A stretch of 25,448 nt of DNA, taken from Odoribacteraceae bacterium. GTDB taxonomy: Bacteria; Bacteroidota; Bacteroidia; Bacteroidales; Marinifilaceae. Location of the stretch: assembly GCA_031259905.1 (NCBI GenBank), contig JAIRKS010000051.1, forward strand, positions 1-25,448. Direction: 5' to 3'. Of the stretch, positions 23,701 to 25,448 are shown in pieces. A model generated the notes under the pieces. That model ran no database searches. It was given only the letters and a program-made list of their open reading frames with translations, and had not been told where the DNA came from. Position 1 is the stretch's first letter, and each line of letters opens with the position of its first letter. The position numbers and the translations under genes are program-made.

Positions 23701-23888
23701 CCGCCCTCTGCTCGGCCCTTGCCCTTGTCCCCCTCGCCCTGCGCGGGGACCTTCCCGGGAACGAGATACAAAGTCCAATGGCCAAAGTCATCCTCGGCGG
23801 CCTGCTAAGCGCCACGCTACTCAACGGCTACGTCGTACCCGTCGCCTACCTCATCTTCTGCAAAAAAACAAATCACGAAAACGAGTAA
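20793..23888 (+). CDS. Heavy-metal efflux RND pump (CusA/CzcA family)
   Basis: A 1031-aa inner-membrane proton/metal antiporter of the HME-RND family. Twelve membrane segments are expected: TM1 is at about 10-30, and further groups lie near 335-500 and 855-1020. Two large periplasmic loops separate them. In TM4 the proton-relay motif VDDAIVDVENVYKRL has D404, D405, D409 and E411, the acidic cluster typical of metal-transporting RND proteins. GRSFLPSFNEGSLTI near 560 marks the porter domain. The ion cannot be fixed: Cu/Ag versus Zn/Co/Ni needs the Met or acidic residues of the binding cleft to be aligned. It starts 33 nt after the adaptor and the channel gene begins 3 nt after its stop, so the three form an operon. 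Confidence 0.95.
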   Translation: MLNKIINYSLHNRLLVLVVSVTLLLWGLYATLYVEVDVFPDLNAPTVVVMTEARGMAPEEVERMVTFPVEAAVNGAAGVRRVRSSTTTGFSVVWVEFEWGTDIYIARQIVSEKLAVVRESLPSNAGDPTLGPQSSILGEIMIIGLTADTTSLQELRSIADWTIRPRLLSTGGVAQVAVIGGEIKEYQIQLDPARMKYHDVSLDEILPVVENMNQNATGGVHYEYGNEYIVQGILSTSDVEELGKAVIKRVNRVPLLLADVADIRVGNRSPRLGLASEKTKPAILVTVTKQPNTNTIELTDKLDDALRELQQTLPGDLRVSTDIFRQSRFIESSIANVRDALLEGALFVVVILFFFLANGRATVISLVAMPVSLLAAVLVLRTLGLTINTMSLGGLAIAIGSLVDDAIVDVENVYKRLRENRSLPEGERHSSSRVVFDASTEVRMPILNSTLIIVACFLPLFFLSGMEGRMLVPLGIAFIVALFASTIVALTLTPVMCSYMLTSSRALKRADREAFLPRVLKKGYEKTLAGALCHRGWVLSITGILLAGAIVLMTGLGRSFLPSFNEGSLTINCTTLPGISLEESDKMGRLAEQILLDIPEIQTVARKTGRAELDEHALGVNVSEIEAPFILAGRSREEFMADARRQLSVLSGMNIEIGQPISHRIDAMLSGTRANIAIKLFGEELDKLHATGTRMKEAIEDVEGIVDLNLEQQVERPQLQLVPRRELLAKYGISLPAFSTFIQTALSGRVVSRVYEGGKSFDLVLKAKDDSHATIETIGELMIDTPDGKVPLHHVAEIRTAAGPNTISRENVQRKIVLSANVAGRDLGGVVRDIRAAIDEKITLPEGYRVEYGGQFESERAASRTLYLASLVSIILVFLLLYNQFRDASLAWIIMLNLPLAIIGGIASIWLTSGIISIPAIIGFISLFGIATRNGILLVARYRHLQGEGLSPLESVTRGSLDRLNPILMTALCSALALVPLALRGDLPGNEIQSPMAKVILGGLLSATLLNGYVVPVAYLIFCKKTNHENE

Positions 23889-23891
23889 ACC

Positions 23892-25091
23892 ATGAAAACA
23901 TATCACATCACCACTTGCATCACCCTCCTTTCGCTACTCGCCACCGGCGCGCGCGCCCAGGAAGAGATCGACGAGGTACTGAGGCGCGTGGAACAAAACA
24001 ATAAAACCCTCGTCGCCAGCAGGGAACTCCTGAAAGCCGAACGCGTCGAGGCACGCGCCGGCAATTACCTCGCCAATCCCACCGCCGACGTGGAGAAACT
24101 GTGGACAAGAAAAAACGACGCGGGATACGAGCTAACCATCAAGCAATCCATCGACTTCCCCGCCGCTTACGGTCAACGGAACGTCCTGGCGCGTCTCCGG
24201 GAGAACACCGCCGGGTATCGCCACCAGGCCGCCCGCCAGCAAATACTTCTCGAGGCCAGGCAAACCTGCATCGAGATCATCTACCTCCGCGCCCTGCAAA
24301 CGCTGCTCGACGAACGCCTGCAAAACGCCGAACGCCTCGCCGGCGCCTACCGGAAGAAACTCGAACAGGGAAGCGCGAATCGCCTGGAACTAAACAAAAT
24401 CCTCCTGGAAACCCTCGACGCTCGCGAGCAAGCCCGTGACAACCGTTCGGCGCTCGACGCCGCCCGCGAGCGATTACGGGCGCTCAACGGCGGAATACCC
24501 GTCGCCTTCGAGCAAGAGACCTTCCCCGTCGTCCGGGAGATCCCCTCCCTCGAGCAACTGCAAGAGCGCTACCTTGCTACCGACCCCTCCATCGGCGAGC
24601 TTGCCGGGCAGGAAGAGATCGCCCTGCAAGAAGTCAAGCTCAACCGCGCGCTATCCCTGCCGAAGTTCGACCTCGGTTACAAGCGGGCCGGCGGCGGCAG
24701 TGCATCCACTTCCAACGGCATCGTCGTCGGCGTCTCCATCCCTCTCTTCGAGAACAGGAACAAGGTAAAAGCAGCCCGTGCCCGCGCCTCCCTCGCTACT
24801 GCCGTCAGCGAGGAGGCACGTCTCGACCTGCGCGTCTCCTTGAAGCGCCTCCGCGATCGCCTTCTCTCCCTTGACGCGGCGAGGAAGGACTACGTCGTCG
24901 TACTCTCCGACCTCCGCGGGAAGGAATTGCTCGACAAGGCCCTCGACGCCGGTCAAATCTCCGTGATCGAGTACTTCGTCGAGCTGACAACCCTCCACGA
25001 CGGGCGACGACGCCAGCTGGAAATCGAAAGAGAATACCACGACGTCCTCGCGCGACTCCTGCGCCTCAGCTACCCGACGCCACGCGATTGA
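23892..25091 (+). CDS. TolC-family outer-membrane efflux channel (CusC/CzcC-like)
   Basis: A 399-aa outer-membrane factor. The signal peptide ends ARA-Q at residue 22. Long amphipathic helices with heptad-like Ala/Leu/Arg patterns (about 30-215 and 225-395) are the two OEP repeats that form the periplasmic tunnel. The beta-strand regions are short: ANPTADVEKLWTRKNDAGYE near 60-80 and FDLGYKRAGGGS near 258. There is no N-terminal Cys, so it is not lipid-anchored. It completes the tripartite pump with the two upstream genes. The last codons (SYPTPRD, stop) lie inside a 42-nt block that recurs inverted at 101-142. Confidence 0.92.
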   Translation: MKTYHITTCITLLSLLATGARAQEEIDEVLRRVEQNNKTLVASRELLKAERVEARAGNYLANPTADVEKLWTRKNDAGYELTIKQSIDFPAAYGQRNVLARLRENTAGYRHQAARQQILLEARQTCIEIIYLRALQTLLDERLQNAERLAGAYRKKLEQGSANRLELNKILLETLDAREQARDNRSALDAARERLRALNGGIPVAFEQETFPVVREIPSLEQLQERYLATDPSIGELAGQEEIALQEVKLNRALSLPKFDLGYKRAGGGSASTSNGIVVGVSIPLFENRNKVKAARARASLATAVSEEARLDLRVSLKRLRDRLLSLDAARKDYVVVLSDLRGKELLDKALDAGQISVIEYFVELTTLHDGRRRQLEIEREYHDVLARLLRLSYPTPRD

Positions 25092-25110
25092 CTGCCGACA
25101 TTGCTTTGTC
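25069..25110 (+). repeat. 42-nt inverted block shared with 101-142 (right copy)
   Basis: Positions 25069-25110 match the reverse complement of 101-142 at 40 of 42 bases. The block contains the last seven codons and stop of the efflux channel gene plus the start of the right array. In the left copy the same frame reads RYPPPRD and stop. The two copies are 24.9 kb apart and in inverted orientation. Confidence 0.95.
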
Positions 25111-25448
25111 GTCCGCCGACATTGCTTTGTCTACCGTGGACAGAGCAATGTCCAACTTGGACGGAGGTTCTGTCTCGAGACAGAGGGGCATTGCAAGTTT
25201 GCAATACGGTTTTGTCTCGAAGCAGAGGGGCATTGCAAGTTTGCAAAACGGTTTTGTCTCGAAGCAGAGGGGCATTGCAAGTTTGCAATACGGTTTTGTC
25301 TCGAAGCAAAGGGGCATTGCAAGTTTGCAAAGTGGTTTTGTCTCGAAGCAGAGGGGCATTGCAAGTTTGCAAAGTGGTTTTGTCTCGAAGCAGAGGGGCA
25401 TTGCAAGTTTGCAAAACGGTTTTGTCTCGAAGCAAAGGGGCATTGCAA
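25094..25448. repeat. 21/42-bp tandem repeat array (right array)
   Basis: The array opens with 21-bp units at 25094, 25115 and 25136. It then becomes a 42-bp (2 x 21) higher-order repeat with units beginning at 25169, 25211, 25253, 25295, 25337, 25379 and 25421, the last cut by the window end. Each 42-bp unit carries TTTGTCTCGAAGCA (TCTGTCTCGAGACA in the first) and the dyad TTGCAAGTTTGCAA. Variation is confined mainly to two bases before GGT (TACGGT, AACGGT or AGTGGT) and to AGCAGAGG versus AGCAAAGG. It is open in several frames on the minus strand as a 14-residue repeat, which I regard as a by-product of the period. Confidence 0.96.
25118..25152 (+). terminator. Hairpin after the efflux operon
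   Basis: GACATTGCTTTGTC (25118-25131) pairs with GACAGAGCAATGTC (25139-25152) over 14 bp with one G-T pair, around a 7-nt loop. It lies 27 nt after the channel gene stop. No T-run follows, so intrinsic termination is uncertain; the hairpin could protect the 3' end of the message. Confidence 0.5.

Noticed and set aside
25066..25448. Open frames on the minus strand through the right array encoding 14-residue repeats (CFETKP/CKLAMPL type).
   Set aside because: Three overlapping frames are open at once because 42 is divisible by three. The frame enters from outside the window, so a start cannot be judged, and the sequence reads as a DNA repeat rather than a protein.
1..25448. Terminal inverted repeats of a 25-kb mobile element.
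   Set aside because: The inverted blocks at both ends flank mostly housekeeping genes (lpx, nusA, infB, hemW), and there is no transposase, integrase or target-site duplication. The arrays continue beyond the block, so they are better seen as dispersed gene-end repeats.

Overview
The window looks like chromosomal DNA of a GC-rich member of the Bacteroidales. The main evidence is an LpxC deacetylase fused to a FabZ dehydratase, flanked by lpxD and lpxA; a NusA and a long-N-terminus IF2 of Bacteroidetes type; and Bacteroides-type promoters (-7 TAnnTTTG with a TTG-type element about 20 bp upstream). The genus cannot be fixed from the sequence alone. Nearly all genes are housekeeping or envelope genes, and no phage or IS element is visible.

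Layout. 1-126: short tandem repeats that probably continue leftward. 207-1346 (-): hemW. 1498-3165 (+): a two-gene ABC exporter (ATPase and ABC-2 permease). 3208-4227 (+): a cysteine synthase-family enzyme followed by a strong terminator. 4462-5424 (+): an HTH-type protein of unknown role behind a good promoter and a palindrome. 5482-6849 (+): an M20 dipeptidase. 6868-8922 (+): a possible lipoprotein and a DUF5723-like outer-membrane protein. 9040-9375: a tandem array of sixteen 21-bp units between convergent genes. 9586-12864 (-): lpxD, lpxC-fabZ and lpxA (early lipid A synthesis plus a fatty-acid synthesis step). 13073-17845 (+): rimP, nusA and infB (ribosome maturation, transcription elongation, translation initiation), divergent from the lpx operon. 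17941-18402 (+): a stand-alone DsbD alpha-type domain. 18450-18827 (+): mgsA. 18848-25091 (+): a His-rich small protein and a heavy-metal RND efflux set (adaptor, pump, outer-membrane channel). 25094-25448: a third tandem array running off the end.

The least conventional feature is a family of intergenic tandem repeats. All three arrays lie immediately 3' of genes, all have a period of 21 bp or 42 bp (2 x 21, close to whole turns of B-DNA), all share a TTTGTC-type core, and all contain dyads. The central array appears to have grown out of the 3' arm of a rho-independent terminator. The left and right arrays are homologous and inverted relative to each other. They share a 42-nt block (40 identical) that includes the last codons of the efflux channel gene, which suggests that these arrays copy themselves or recombine between gene ends.

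Two gene-level oddities stand out. The signal peptide of the efflux adaptor is interrupted by an in-frame TAA at codon 3. The spacer upstream of it holds what looks like a frameshifted small membrane-protein gene on the opposite strand.
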